Shown here one piece after another: positions 25,189 to 33,201 of a stretch of 37,261 nt of DNA. The notes under the pieces were generated by a model that made no database searches, was not told the origin of the DNA, and worked only from the letters and a program-made list of their open reading frames with translations. Both the position numbers and the translations under genes were made by a program. The stretch is from Gammaproteobacteria bacterium (GTDB taxonomy: Bacteria > Pseudomonadota > Gammaproteobacteria > Pseudomonadales > Pseudomonadaceae), in the NCBI GenBank assembly GCA_018827205.1, contig JAHJXZ010000093.1, positions 1-37,261 of the forward strand, read 5' to 3'. Every line of letters starts with the position of its first letter. Positions within the stretch are counted from its first letter, which is position 1.

Positions 25189-26034
25189 ATGCGTAACGAT
25201 GCCCACGACGAACTCGATCATGTGCCCAGCCTGCGAGCTGATCAGCGCGATCACGATGACTACGCCGCCGATCACCCGGAGCCAGCACGCGGCAACACTT
25301 ATGGCCGCGCGCCGGCCGCCGCACCGGTTAAGTCGGCCAACACCGGCCCTCTCTGGGCACTGGTTGGCGCTTTGATGATTGCTTTGGGCGGGCTTGGCTG
25401 GTGGAGTTTCCAGCAGATCAGCTTGATGGAGCAGCAGCTGGTTGCCACCCAGGAGAGCTTTGCGCGCATCAGCGAGGAAGCGGCTGGGCGTATTCAGGAC
25501 ATTTCCGGCAAGGTGGTGGCCACAGAGTCTTCTGTCACCAGTGGCAGCGAAGCGCTGAAGCTGCAGGTCAAGCAATTGGAAAGCAAACTGGCGGAGCTGA
25601 GCAAGCAGCAGCAGGGTGCAATCAGCAAACAAAGCGAGCAGAGCAAAAGCCTTGAGCAGTTGGCCGCGCAGCTGAAAGGCCAAGCTGGTGGCGGTGAGAA
25701 GCTTGAGGGCATGCTCAACAAACTCAGTGCCGATCAGGCTGTGTTGAAGAGCGAGCAAGCCACTCTGAAAAGTGCGCTGGCCGGACAGGCTAAAGTTGAT
25801 GAGAAAATTGCCGGTTTGAGTGCTGAAGTCGCCGCGCTTAAGAAACTGGGCAACCCTAACCAGGCGATCGCCCGTCTGGAGCAGGATTTGCTGGTGGTGA
25901 AAGGTGATCTGGAGACCCGCTCCGCCGGTAGCAGCACCGCCGAGTTCGATGCCTTCCGTGCGCAGATGACCCGCAACATCAATACCCTGCAAGCGCAGGT
26001 GCAGAATTTGCAGCAGCAGATCGACGCCCGCTAA
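25189..26034 (+). CDS. Membrane-anchored coiled-coil protein (unknown function)
   Basis: Protein of 281 residues with a charged, Asp/His-rich cytoplasmic N-terminus (1-52), one transmembrane helix (about 54-72, LWALVGALMIALGGLGWW) and a long periplasmic region of Ala/Leu/Gln/Lys-rich heptads (about 75-280) predicted to be coiled coil. No enzymatic motif. GAAGG lies seven bases before ATG. Its long structured 5' leader is unusual. Could be a cell-envelope tether or scaffold; similar proteins in Pseudomonas are unassigned (equivalent to PA4360 by recalled position). Ended by terminator 26067-26095. Confidence 0.8.
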   Translation: MRNDAHDELDHVPSLRADQRDHDDYAADHPEPARGNTYGRAPAAAPVKSANTGPLWALVGALMIALGGLGWWSFQQISLMEQQLVATQESFARISEEAAGRIQDISGKVVATESSVTSGSEALKLQVKQLESKLAELSKQQQGAISKQSEQSKSLEQLAAQLKGQAGGGEKLEGMLNKLSADQAVLKSEQATLKSALAGQAKVDEKIAGLSAEVAALKKLGNPNQAIARLEQDLLVVKGDLETRSAGSSTAEFDAFRAQMTRNINTLQAQVQNLQQQIDAR

Positions 26035-26066
26035 GCGCCGAGACAAGTGCTTATACCGAAGCAAAG

Positions 26067-26095
26067 AAAAAGCCCGCCAATTGGCGGGCTTTTTT
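26067..26095. terminator. Bidirectional terminator
   Basis: AAAAAGCCCGCCAA followed directly by its reverse complement; T-run on both strands. Serves the coiled-coil gene and convergent xenB. Confidence 0.95.
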
Positions 26096-26115
26096 ATGCC
26101 GGTGTAACCGCAGTC

Positions 26116-27165
26116 TTACAGCGTTGGGTAGTCGATGTAGCCGACCGGGCCTGAGCCGTAGAAGGTTTCCGTGTGCGGTGTATTCAGTTCGGCATCCTGC
26201 GCCAGACGTGCTGGCAAGTCTGGGTTGGCGATAAACGGAATACCGAAGGCCACGGCATCGGCTTTACCGCTTTGCAGCCAGGCGTTGGCCTGATCTTTGG
26301 TGAAGCGCTCGTTGGCGATAAACACGCCGCCGAAGGCTTCTTTCAGGCTCGGCGACAGGCTGTCGTCGGCTTCTTTTTCACGGGCGCAGATAAAGGCGAT
26401 ACCACGCTTGCCCAGCTCGCGAGCAACATAGGTAAAGGTCTCTGTGCGGTTGGCGTCGCCCATGTCATGGGAGTCGGCGCGCGGTGCTAGGTGTACGCCG
26501 ACGCGGCCAGCGCCCCAGACGTCAATTGCGGCATCGGTGACTTCCAGCAGCAGGCGCGCACGGTTTTCCAGGCTGCCGCCGTAGCGGTCGCTGCGCTGGT
26601 TGGTGCTGCTCTGCAGGAACTGATCGAGCAGGTAACCATTGGCACCGTGAATTTCTACGCCATCAAACCCAGCCGCTTTGGCGTTTTCGGCGCCCAGGCG
26701 ATAGGCATCAACGATGTAGGCGATTTCTTCAGTTTCCAGCGCGCGCGGGGTAACGAAGTCCTTCATTGGACGTACCAGGCTGACATGCCCGGCTGGCTGG
26801 ATGGCGCTCGGCGCTACCGGCAATTGGCCGTTCAGGTAGATCGGGTCAGAAATGCGTCCAACGTGCCACAGCTGCAGAACGATCTTGCCGCCAGCGGCGT
26901 GCACGGCTTTGGTGATATTGCTCCAGCCGCGCACCTGCTCATCCGACCAAATGCCGGGGGTGTCCGGGTAGCCGACGCCCATTGGAGTGACGGCGGTGGC
27001 TTCGCTGATGATCAGGCCTGCGCTGGCACGTTGCACGTAGTACTCGGCCATCAAGGCATTGGGTACGCGGCCTTCATCGGCGCGGGTGCGGGTCAGCGGC
27101 GCCATGATGATGCGGTTGTTCAGTTCAAGGTCACCGATTTTGATCGGGTCAAAAAGCGTAGTCAT
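26116..27165 (-). CDS. xenB: XenB, old yellow enzyme family xenobiotic reductase
   Basis: FMN-dependent, NADPH-driven reductase of 349 residues acting on nitro compounds and activated alkenes. Signatures: MAPLTRTRADEGRVPNA (21-37), LQLWHVGRISDP, the active-site HGAN with following GYLLDQFLQ, and DRYGGSLENRARLLLE. Length and sequence match Pseudomonas XenB. It starts 17 bases after pyeM stops, as the third gene of the pyeR-pyeM-xenB operon described in P. aeruginosa (PA4354-PA4356), where the ArsR-type repressor controls it. Confidence 0.93.
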   Translation of the reverse strand: MTTLFDPIKIGDLELNNRIIMAPLTRTRADEGRVPNALMAEYYVQRASAGLIISEATAVTPMGVGYPDTPGIWSDEQVRGWSNITKAVHAAGGKIVLQLWHVGRISDPIYLNGQLPVAPSAIQPAGHVSLVRPMKDFVTPRALETEEIAYIVDAYRLGAENAKAAGFDGVEIHGANGYLLDQFLQSSTNQRSDRYGGSLENRARLLLEVTDAAIDVWGAGRVGVHLAPRADSHDMGDANRTETFTYVARELGKRGIAFICAREKEADDSLSPSLKEAFGGVFIANERFTKDQANAWLQSGKADAVAFGIPFIANPDLPARLAQDAELNTPHTETFYGSGPVGYIDYPTL

Positions 27166-27182
27166 GGGACGGTCCTCTCAGG

Positions 27183-28349
27183 TTATTCGTTGAGTGCAAG
27201 TTCAGGTGCAGGAGTGCGGGTACTGAAGGTCAGCAGGGTGGCAAGCAGCGCCAATATGGCCAGGGCTGCCGCTGCCAAGGGAACGCGGGTCAGGCCAAAG
27301 CCTTCGGCAATTACCAGGCCGCCAACCCAGGCGCCAAGGGCGTTGCCAAGGTTGAAGGCGCCGATATTCAAGGTCGATACCAGGTTCGGTGCGCCGCTGC
27401 CAAAGGCCACCACGTTGACCTGCAACGCCGGTACGGCAGCGAAGGCGGCGGTGGCCCAGAGGAACAGGGTGATCTCGGCCGGGATCAGCGCTTGGCTGGT
27501 CCAACTAAACAGGGTGGATACCACCGCCATGGCAACGAACACGCCGAGCAGGGTGGCTTTCAGATTGCGATCAGCCAGGCGCCCGCCAAGTACGTTACCC
27601 AGGGTCAGGCCGAGGCCGATCAGCAGCAGGGTCCAGGTCACGCCGTTGGGCGACACCCCGGTGACATCACCGAGCAGCGGCGCGATATAGGTGAATAGGG
27701 CAAACATCGACGCGGAGAACAGCACCGTGGTGCTCAGCGCTAACCACAGGCCAGCACCGCGCAGGGCACGTACTTCGCTGGCAAAGTCGGCCTTGGTTTC
27801 ATCGGTTTTGTTCGGCAGTACGCGCCACAAACCGATCAGGGCGATTACGCCAATCAAGGTCACTGCCCAGAAGGTCGAGCGCCAGCCAGCGTACTGACCG
27901 AGCGCGGTGCCCAGCGGCACGCCGAGCACGTTGGCCAGGGTCAGGCCAGCAAACATCAAGGCAACGGCCGACGCGCGGCGATTGGCCGGCACCAGGCTGG
28001 CGGCGACCACCGAGCCGATACCGAAAAATGCACCATGGCAGAGGGCGGTGATCACCCGGGCAAGCATCAGCATCTGGTAGTCGCTGGCCAGGGCGCAGAA
28101 CAGGTTGCCGGCGATAAAGATGCTCATCAGCGTCAGCAAGGAGGCTTTACGCGGCCAACTGGCAGTGGCCAGGGCCATAAAGGGTGCGCCAATGGCCACG
28201 CCGAGGGCATATCCGGTGACCAGCCAGCCAGCACCGGGGATCGATACACCAAGGTCGCCAGCCACTTCCGGCAGCAGGCCCATGATGACGAATTCCGTGG
28301 TGCCAATGGCAAACGCGGACAAAGCGAGGACGATAAGCGCTGCAGGCAT
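27183..28349 (-). CDS. pyeM: PyeM, MFS transporter of the DHA1/arabinose-efflux type
   Basis: Twelve-helix major facilitator of 388 residues. FAIGTTEFVIMGLLPEVAGD (13-32) and the DHA1 motif region are typical of drug/sugar efflux members related to AraJ/YdhP. Located between pyeR and xenB, 38 bases after pyeR, and therefore in the same operon. Substrate unknown; probably exports or imports a compound handled by XenB. Symbol based on operon conservation recalled from P. aeruginosa. Confidence 0.88.
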   Translation of the reverse strand: MPAALIVLALSAFAIGTTEFVIMGLLPEVAGDLGVSIPGAGWLVTGYALGVAIGAPFMALATASWPRKASLLTLMSIFIAGNLFCALASDYQMLMLARVITALCHGAFFGIGSVVAASLVPANRRASAVALMFAGLTLANVLGVPLGTALGQYAGWRSTFWAVTLIGVIALIGLWRVLPNKTDETKADFASEVRALRGAGLWLALSTTVLFSASMFALFTYIAPLLGDVTGVSPNGVTWTLLLIGLGLTLGNVLGGRLADRNLKATLLGVFVAMAVVSTLFSWTSQALIPAEITLFLWATAAFAAVPALQVNVVAFGSGAPNLVSTLNIGAFNLGNALGAWVGGLVIAEGFGLTRVPLAAAALAILALLATLLTFSTRTPAPELALNE

Positions 28350-28387
28350 GCCGTCAGCTCCTGAAAAATGGTGGATGAAAAGTTGGG

Positions 28388-28690
28388 TTAAAGCGCTTGG
28401 CTGATGTGGTTGAGGAACGCCTGGATGGTCTCTTCATTGCGCTTAAAGAAGTTCCACTGACCGACCTTTTTGCTGCTGATCAGGCCGGCGCGTTGCAAGG
28501 TCGCCAGGTGCGCAGAGACTGTCGACTGCGACAGTCCGGTGCGTTGGTCGATCTTGCCGGCGCAGACACCGATTTCCAGCGGGTGGTCCTGGTCGGCGAA
28601 ATATGCCTGCGGGTCTTTCAGCCAATGCAGGATGTCGCGCCGCACTGGGTGGGCCAGTGCTTTGATTACTTCATCAATGTCGAGTTGCAT
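28388..28690 (-). CDS. pyeR: PyeR, ArsR-family repressor
   Basis: Winged-helix regulator of 100 residues. The start is ATG 28690 with AGGGGA upstream; the frame reaching 28819 would overlap the divergent gene start and lacks a site. HTH region RTGLSQSTVSAHLATLQRAG about 53-72, followed by wing KKVGQWNFFKRN. One Cys (in GVCAGK) only, so no obvious metal site of the CxC type. First gene of its operon, facing acpH across a region with inverted repeats likely to be its operators. Confidence 0.9.
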   Translation of the reverse strand: MQLDIDEVIKALAHPVRRDILHWLKDPQAYFADQDHPLEIGVCAGKIDQRTGLSQSTVSAHLATLQRAGLISSKKVGQWNFFKRNEETIQAFLNHISQAL

Positions 28691-28719
28691 GCGGGTTATC
28701 CCCTGTAGCCTGTAACGCC

Positions 28720-28786
28720 ATATCGCGATGGGACGAACTTTATATCGGTTGTTAGCGATATACAGATCGTTCGTGGCGATAGTCAT
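28720..28786. promoter_or_regulatory. Candidate PyeR operator cluster
   Basis: Three dyads with the same ATCG/CGAT half-site: ATCGCGAT (near 28722-28729), the best TATATCG-8-CGATATA (28741-28762), and ATCG-7-CGAT just after (about 28767-28781). They fill the divergent region between pyeR (start 28690) and acpH (28818). Confidence 0.5.
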
Positions 28787-28817
28787 CATCATGCCGGCTG
28801 ATGTGTAAGCTGTGACC

Positions 28818-29393
28818 ATGAACTATCTCGCGCATTTACACCTCGGCGGCGACGCGCCGGCCCAACTGCTGGGCAGCCTGTATGGCGATTTCGTCAAAGG
28901 GCCGCTGGCCGGGCAGTGGCCGGCGGATATCGAGGCCGCGATTCGTCTGCATCGGCGTATCGATGTGTTCACTGACAGCCATCCGCTGCAATTGCAGGCG
29001 CGAGCACGCTTTGCCGCAGAACGGCGGCGCTATAGCGGCATCTTGCTGGATGTGTTTTTCGATCACTGCCTGGCGTTGAACTGGGCCGACTATGCCGCAG
29101 AGCCACTGCCGCGCTTTACCGGGCGGGTGTATCAGGTGCTGGCCGCCGAGCCGCGCTTACCCGAGCGCCTGGCGCTAATCGCGCCGCACATGGCTGCGCA
29201 GGACTGGCTGGGCAGTTACCGCGAGTTTGCCGTGCTGGAGCAGGTGGTCGCGGGGATCGACCGGCGCCTGTCGCGGCCTGGCTTGCTGATAGGCGGCCTG
29301 GTTGAACTGGAGCGGCTGTATCAGCCGCTGCTGGAGGATTTTCGCCAGTTCTATCCTGAGTTACAGGCCTTCGTTGCCCGCGAGCGCGGTTAG
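28818..29393 (+). CDS. acpH: Acyl-carrier-protein phosphodiesterase AcpH
   Basis: Enzyme of 191 residues that removes the 4'-phosphopantetheine arm from acyl carrier protein. MNYLAHLHL at the start is the family hallmark, so ATG 28818 is preferred over GTG 28812. Further motifs: LLGSLYGDFVKG (15-26), LHRRIDVFTDSHP, and the His/Asp-containing ILLDVFFDHCL that forms the HD-type metal site. Divergent from pyeR; the stop codon overlaps the stop of convergent olsA by three bases. Confidence 0.9.
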   Translation: MNYLAHLHLGGDAPAQLLGSLYGDFVKGPLAGQWPADIEAAIRLHRRIDVFTDSHPLQLQARARFAAERRRYSGILLDVFFDHCLALNWADYAAEPLPRFTGRVYQVLAAEPRLPERLALIAPHMAAQDWLGSYREFAVLEQVVAGIDRRLSRPGLLIGGLVELERLYQPLLEDFRQFYPELQAFVARERG

Positions 29394-30184
29394 GCCGCCT
29401 GGCTTTCTGTTTCAGGCCGTTCTGTTTCAGTTGCGTCTGCCGCGCCAAACAGCGCCTGGCTGATCGCCTGCTGCGCCGCGCGGGCCAGGGCATTGCGGTT
29501 CAGCTCACGGCTGGCAATCGGCGTCAGCAGCTGGATCTGCACTTCGCTCAGCTCGCTGCCGAGCAGGCGCAGCAGGTGCGAGAGCATGTCGTCATCACCG
29601 ATAAACGGCGCCACGCTGCACGGCTGGCCATTGCGCAGGTAACGGATGGCCACCGGCTGCACAGACACACCGCTGTCGATCGCACTGCTCAGCAAGCGGC
29701 CATGAAAGGTGCGCAGGCCGAGGCCATCGGTGGTGGTGCCTTCGGGGAAGATCAGCAGGTTGCGCCCGCGTTGCAAGTGGTTGCCCAGCTGCTGGCTGAG
29801 CAGGCCGCTATCACCCGAGCCCCGGCGAATAAACAGGGTGCCGGCCTTGTGCGCCAGCCAGCCGGCCACCGGCCAGGTGCGCACCTCAGCCTTGGACAGG
29901 AAGGACAGCGGAGTGAGCATGCCGAGCAGCGGAATATCGGTCCAGGACACATGGTTGCTGACCCACAGCATCGGCTGACGTGGCAGCTCGCCCTGTACCT
30001 GCAAGCGGAACGGCAAGGCCGCCGCCAGGCGCGCGAGAAACCAGCGGGTCAGGCGTTGCCGAGTCGGCATCAGGTCATGCCGCACCAGGCGTTCGAGCAG
30101 GGTGATAGCCGCCGCCAGCAGGGTGCCGAGGCTGATCACCGCCAGCAGGCGCGCCAGGCGCAGGTACAAACGCAATTTCTTCAT
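29390..30184 (-). CDS. olsA: OlsA, lyso-ornithine lipid O-acyltransferase
   Basis: Membrane-associated 1-acyl-glycerol-phosphate-type acyltransferase of 264 residues that adds the second acyl chain to make ornithine lipid. Motifs: hydrophobic N-terminus (about 10-30), NHVSWTD (77-83, the catalytic HX4D), LSKAEVRTWPVAGWL, and FPEGT (146-150). Start ATG 30184 with GAGAGA upstream. Lies behind olsB in the same direction, with a hairpin and T-rich stretch in the 83-base gap between them. In P. aeruginosa olsBA is induced by phosphate starvation; no Pho box was recognised here. Confidence 0.88.
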   Translation of the reverse strand: MKKLRLYLRLARLLAVISLGTLLAAAITLLERLVRHDLMPTRQRLTRWFLARLAAALPFRLQVQGELPRQPMLWVSNHVSWTDIPLLGMLTPLSFLSKAEVRTWPVAGWLAHKAGTLFIRRGSGDSGLLSQQLGNHLQRGRNLLIFPEGTTTDGLGLRTFHGRLLSSAIDSGVSVQPVAIRYLRNGQPCSVAPFIGDDDMLSHLLRLLGSELSEVQIQLLTPIASRELNRNALARAAQQAISQALFGAADATETERPETESQAA

Positions 30185-30211
30185 CAGGCTCTCTCGCTGC
30201 AAAAACACAAA

Positions 30212-30239
30212 CGCCGGCACTGTCTACAGAGTGCCGGCG
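30212..30239 (-). terminator. Hairpin terminator/attenuator between olsB and olsA
   Basis: CGCCGGCACT, eight-base loop, AGTGCCGGCG; on the minus strand followed by TTTGTGTTTTTGC. Strong stem with an imperfect T-run located only about 17 bases before the olsA Shine-Dalgarno, so it may lower olsA expression relative to olsB rather than fully stop transcription. Confidence 0.7.
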
Positions 30240-30267
30240 AGTTGCGCAACATTACTCCGACCTGCTG

Positions 30268-31026
30268 TTAAACAGCGGCTTTGAAATGCCGTGCATAGCG
30301 CGGGCAGAGTTCGTCGCGCTTGAGCAGGATAAACACGTCGGCGACCTGGAAATCCTGGTCCCAGCACGGCTCGCCGCAGATCTTCGCGCCCAGGCGCATG
30401 TAGGCCTTGAGCAGCGGGGGCATTTCGGCGATCACGTTGCTCGGCACATCCAGCGCCGGCAGCGGGGTTTTCGGTTCGGCGCGCAAATGTTCGGTGCACA
30501 GGTAGCGTTCGCGCAGGCGCTGCATGATCGCCTGGGCCTGGATGCCACCGTCCTGCATGGAGATGCTGGCGCAGCCCATCAGGTAGCGGTAACCGCCTTC
30601 GTTGAGTACTTCGGCCAACTCGCCCCAGAGCACGGCGATGGTCGCCCCGTTGCGGTAGGCCGCGTCGACGCAGGTGCGGCCGATTTCCAGCACCGGGCCT
30701 TCGAGGTGTGGCAGGCCGTGCAGGCTGAATTCTTCTTCGCTGTAGAAGCGCCCCAAGCTGGCGGCAGCGCGGTGGTCGAGCAGGCGGGTAGTTGCCACCA
30801 GCTCACCGCTGTTGAGATCACGCACGCCGATGTGTTGGCAGTGAATGTCGTAGTCATCCATGTCCAGGCCCAGTTCGGCACCCTTGAGCTTGGCATCGAA
30901 TTCGGCACTGAATACGCGAAAGCGCAGCGCCTGGGCTTCGCGCAGGGCGGCAGCGCCGTGTAAACGCTCGGCCTGCAGGCGACGAGCGGGGGTGGTGCGG
31001 TCGCGGGTGATTGCCATTTGGGTCAT
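30268..31026 (-). CDS. olsB: OlsB, ornithine-acyl-ACP N-acyltransferase
   Basis: GNAT-fold acyltransferase of 252 residues that joins a 3-hydroxyacyl group from ACP to ornithine, first step of ornithine lipid synthesis. Pattern [11 protein letters not shown] (34-44), [32 protein letters not shown] and [10 protein letters not shown] is characteristic of OlsB. GGAG precedes ATG 31026. Followed by olsA after 83 bases. Confidence 0.92.
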   Translation of the reverse strand: MTQMAITRDRTTPARRLQAERLHGAAALREAQALRFRVFSAEFDAKLKGAELGLDMDDYDIHCQHIGVRDLNSGELVATTRLLDHRAAASLGRFYSEEEFSLHGLPHLEGPVLEIGRTCVDAAYRNGATIAVLWGELAEVLNEGGYRYLMGCASISMQDGGIQAQAIMQRLRERYLCTEHLRAEPKTPLPALDVPSNVIAEMPPLLKAYMRLGAKICGEPCWDQDFQVADVFILLKRDELCPRYARHFKAAV

Positions 31027-31049
31027 GCCGTCATCTCCATTTCGGCCGT

Positions 31050-31173
31050 GTGAAAACTACTGCGCTCGGTTATGCCGCGTTGAAAGCAACCTCGGAATGC
31101 TCATGTACAACTCGTACACTCCGCTTCCTCGTTTGCTTTCGCCTTGCCTAACCTTCGCTCGTGACGTTTTCAC
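31050..31173 (+). repeat. Dispersed structured repeat family 1, copy b
   Basis: About 124 bases bounded by GTGAAAAC (31050-31057) and GTTTTCAC (31166-31173). Core 31077-31144 is 59/68 identical to the family-1 copy at 9552-9669, with paired changes preserving the stems: GAAAGCAACC with GTTTGCTTTC, and TGTAC-5-GTACA at the tip. Sits in the 291-base divergent gap between olsB and the gene at 31318; the remainder of that gap shows nothing further I can name. Confidence 0.8.
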
Positions 31174-31317
31174 TTGGCCTAGTTAGCCGGCTTTTTGCCT
31201 TGCAGCCGGTCGATCTTGTTGGGCAAGCTCAGGCTAGGTAGCGGCGGTGTCACCTCCGTGAATCTTTGGTGATGCTTGTGTGACAGTGCTTTCAATAACC
31301 CCTACAAGGAGCAATGC

Positions 31318-32205
31318 ATGCCCTGGCAACAGCTGTTGAGCCCGCAAGCGCGTCTGCCGGTCGCGGGGCTGGAGGAGTGGTACGCCAGCCTGCTCGAACG
31401 CCTCATTAACCCGACCCCGTTACAGCTGGCCCTGCTCGGCGGAAGGCTCGCGGCGACGCCGGGGCTGGCGTTTCTCGCCGGCTACCAAGGCGCGTTGCGC
31501 GCGCTCTGGCCGGCTGCGCCCTGGACCCTGGGCGCGCTGTGTGTAACCGAAAACCGCACCACCCGCCCGGCGGATATGACTACGCGGATCGATGCGCTGA
31601 CCCTTGATGGCCGCAAGGATTTTGTCACCGCCGCCGAGGCCGCCGACTGGCTGCTGGTGGCCGCACGCGAGGAAGCTGCCGGAGCGCCAGTGCAACTGGC
31701 TCTGGGCGTGGTGCGTAATGGTGCGCCGGGTGTACAGATCGAAAAGCTGCCGGTATTGCCGTTGATGCCGGATGTCAGCCATGGCCGTCTGCATCTGCAT
31801 GGGGCGCAGTGCGAGCGGCTGCCCGGCGATGGCTGGGATGACTACGTAAAGCCCTTCCGTACCCTGGAAGACACCCACGTACTGGCGGCGCTGACCGCCT
31901 GGCTGTTTGGTGTGGGCCAGGAAGCGGCTTGGCCGCAGGCCCTGCAATTGCGCCTGCTCGGTCTGTTGGCCGGCTGCGCGGAAGTGGCGCGGCAATGTCC
32001 GAGTGCAGCTGATTGCCACCTGATGCTGGCCGGGCTGTTTACTCAGTTCGACAGCCTGCGCAGTGATCTGGACAACGCCTTTGCCACCGGCGATGCGCAC
32101 TGGGCACAGCTCTGGCAACGCGACAAAGGCCTGCTGGCAATTGCCGGCAGCGCGCGTAGCAAACGTCTGCAGAAGGCGCAGGCAGTGCTCGGCATTAATC
32201 TCTAA
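31318..32205 (+). CDS. Short acyl-CoA-dehydrogenase-like protein
   Basis: Protein of 295 residues resembling the acyl-CoA dehydrogenase fold: a helical N-terminal part, a central beta-rich segment (LTLDGRKDFVTAAEAADWLLV, split about 99-119, then LPLMPDVSHGRLHLHGAQ) and a helical C-terminal part. Normal acyl-CoA dehydrogenases have about 380 residues, so this one is about 80 short and I do not see the usual catalytic Glu segment; activity is uncertain. ATG 31318 has AAGGAG six bases before it; a nearer upstream start at 31276 has none. Probably first gene of a plus-strand run. Confidence 0.65.
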   Translation: MPWQQLLSPQARLPVAGLEEWYASLLERLINPTPLQLALLGGRLAATPGLAFLAGYQGALRALWPAAPWTLGALCVTENRTTRPADMTTRIDALTLDGRKDFVTAAEAADWLLVAAREEAAGAPVQLALGVVRNGAPGVQIEKLPVLPLMPDVSHGRLHLHGAQCERLPGDGWDDYVKPFRTLEDTHVLAALTAWLFGVGQEAAWPQALQLRLLGLLAGCAEVARQCPSAADCHLMLAGLFTQFDSLRSDLDNAFATGDAHWAQLWQRDKGLLAIAGSARSKRLQKAQAVLGINL

Positions 32206-32292
32206 TCAGGCATGGCTCGCCAGCTTGATCCAGATCAGTAAGGCCAGCGCGCTGCGCCATTAAGCTCGCGGGCTTTCGGGAGAGAGCCTGCC

Positions 32293-33078
32293 ATGCGACG
32301 CGAGCCCATAGTGCTGTTCGATAACGGCGAGCATCAATGCATGATGTTCGATGACCTGGTCAGCGGGGAGGGCGTGCAGTCCAACCAGTTTCTGATCACC
32401 GACAACGAGCAGTACCTGCTGCTCGATCCGGGCGGCGATCTGACTTACACGCCGTTGTCGCTGGAGCTGTCCAAGCACATCCCGGTACAGGACCTGACCT
32501 ATATCTTCGCCTCGCACCAGGACCCGGACATCATCGCCTCGCTGGACAAATGGCTGCTGCATACCCGTGCGCGGGTGATCTGTTCCAAGCTCTGGGCGCG
32601 CTTTCTGCCGCACCTGACGGCCAACTACCTGGCGCTCAGCCGTGGCATCAACACCTTCGACCGGATCATCGCGCTGCCGGATCGCGGCCAATCGTTTGCC
32701 CTGGGCAAATGCACACTGAAGGCGGTGCCTGCGCACTTTCTGCATTCGGTGGGTAACTTCCAGCTGTATGACCCGGTGAGCAAAATCCTGTTTTCCGGTG
32801 ATATGGGCGCCTCCTTGGTCGACGACGCCCACCCGGTGACGGACTTCGTCAACCATGTACCGAATATGCTTGGCTTTCACCGGCGCTATATGGCTGGCAA
32901 CAAGGTCTGTCGGCTATGGGCAGCGATGGTCCGCGAGATGGATGTAGCGATGATCGTGCCCCAGCACGGCAGGCCTTTTGTCGGTACGGAAATGATCAAT
33001 GCTTTCCTCTACTGGATCGAGAACCTGGAGTGCGGCATGGATCTGATGGGGCCGGAGGATTACCGCCTGCCGAAATAG
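32293..33078 (+). CDS. Metallo-beta-lactamase-fold di-iron (ODP-type) protein
   Basis: Protein of 261 residues with the fold and metal set of the oxygen-binding di-iron module of flavodiiron proteins. Visible ligands: His75, Asp77 and Asp79 in ASHQDPDI (in place of HxExD), His151 in HFLHSVGN, Asp170 in FSGDMG (19 residues after His151, as in FDPs) and His225 in VPQHGRP. No flavodoxin or rubredoxin domain is attached, so it is the stand-alone type, which may bind oxygen or NO or act as a sensor. Other MBL hydrolase functions remain possible. The start is ATG 32293 after GGGAGAG. Confidence 0.8.
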   Translation: MRREPIVLFDNGEHQCMMFDDLVSGEGVQSNQFLITDNEQYLLLDPGGDLTYTPLSLELSKHIPVQDLTYIFASHQDPDIIASLDKWLLHTRARVICSKLWARFLPHLTANYLALSRGINTFDRIIALPDRGQSFALGKCTLKAVPAHFLHSVGNFQLYDPVSKILFSGDMGASLVDDAHPVTDFVNHVPNMLGFHRRYMAGNKVCRLWAAMVREMDVAMIVPQHGRPFVGTEMINAFLYWIENLECGMDLMGPEDYRLPK

Positions 33079-33201
33079 CGGCCTAAGTCTGCGCAGTGAC
33101 TTTTCGCGCCGAACTGCCGGATAAACAGGCGTGTTCGGCGCTTTTTGTCGGCGTCAAACGCATGCTAGGGTGCCGCCTTCGATCCCAGCAGAGGCGGCTC
33201 C

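Noticed and set aside
24716..25375. Frame of 219 codons across the 24690-25188 gap
   Set aside because: No ribosome site, unusual composition, overlaps the real start at 25189 in another frame, and covers the structured leader.
30286..30963. 225-codon plus-strand frame
   Set aside because: Fully antisense to olsB; no start signal.
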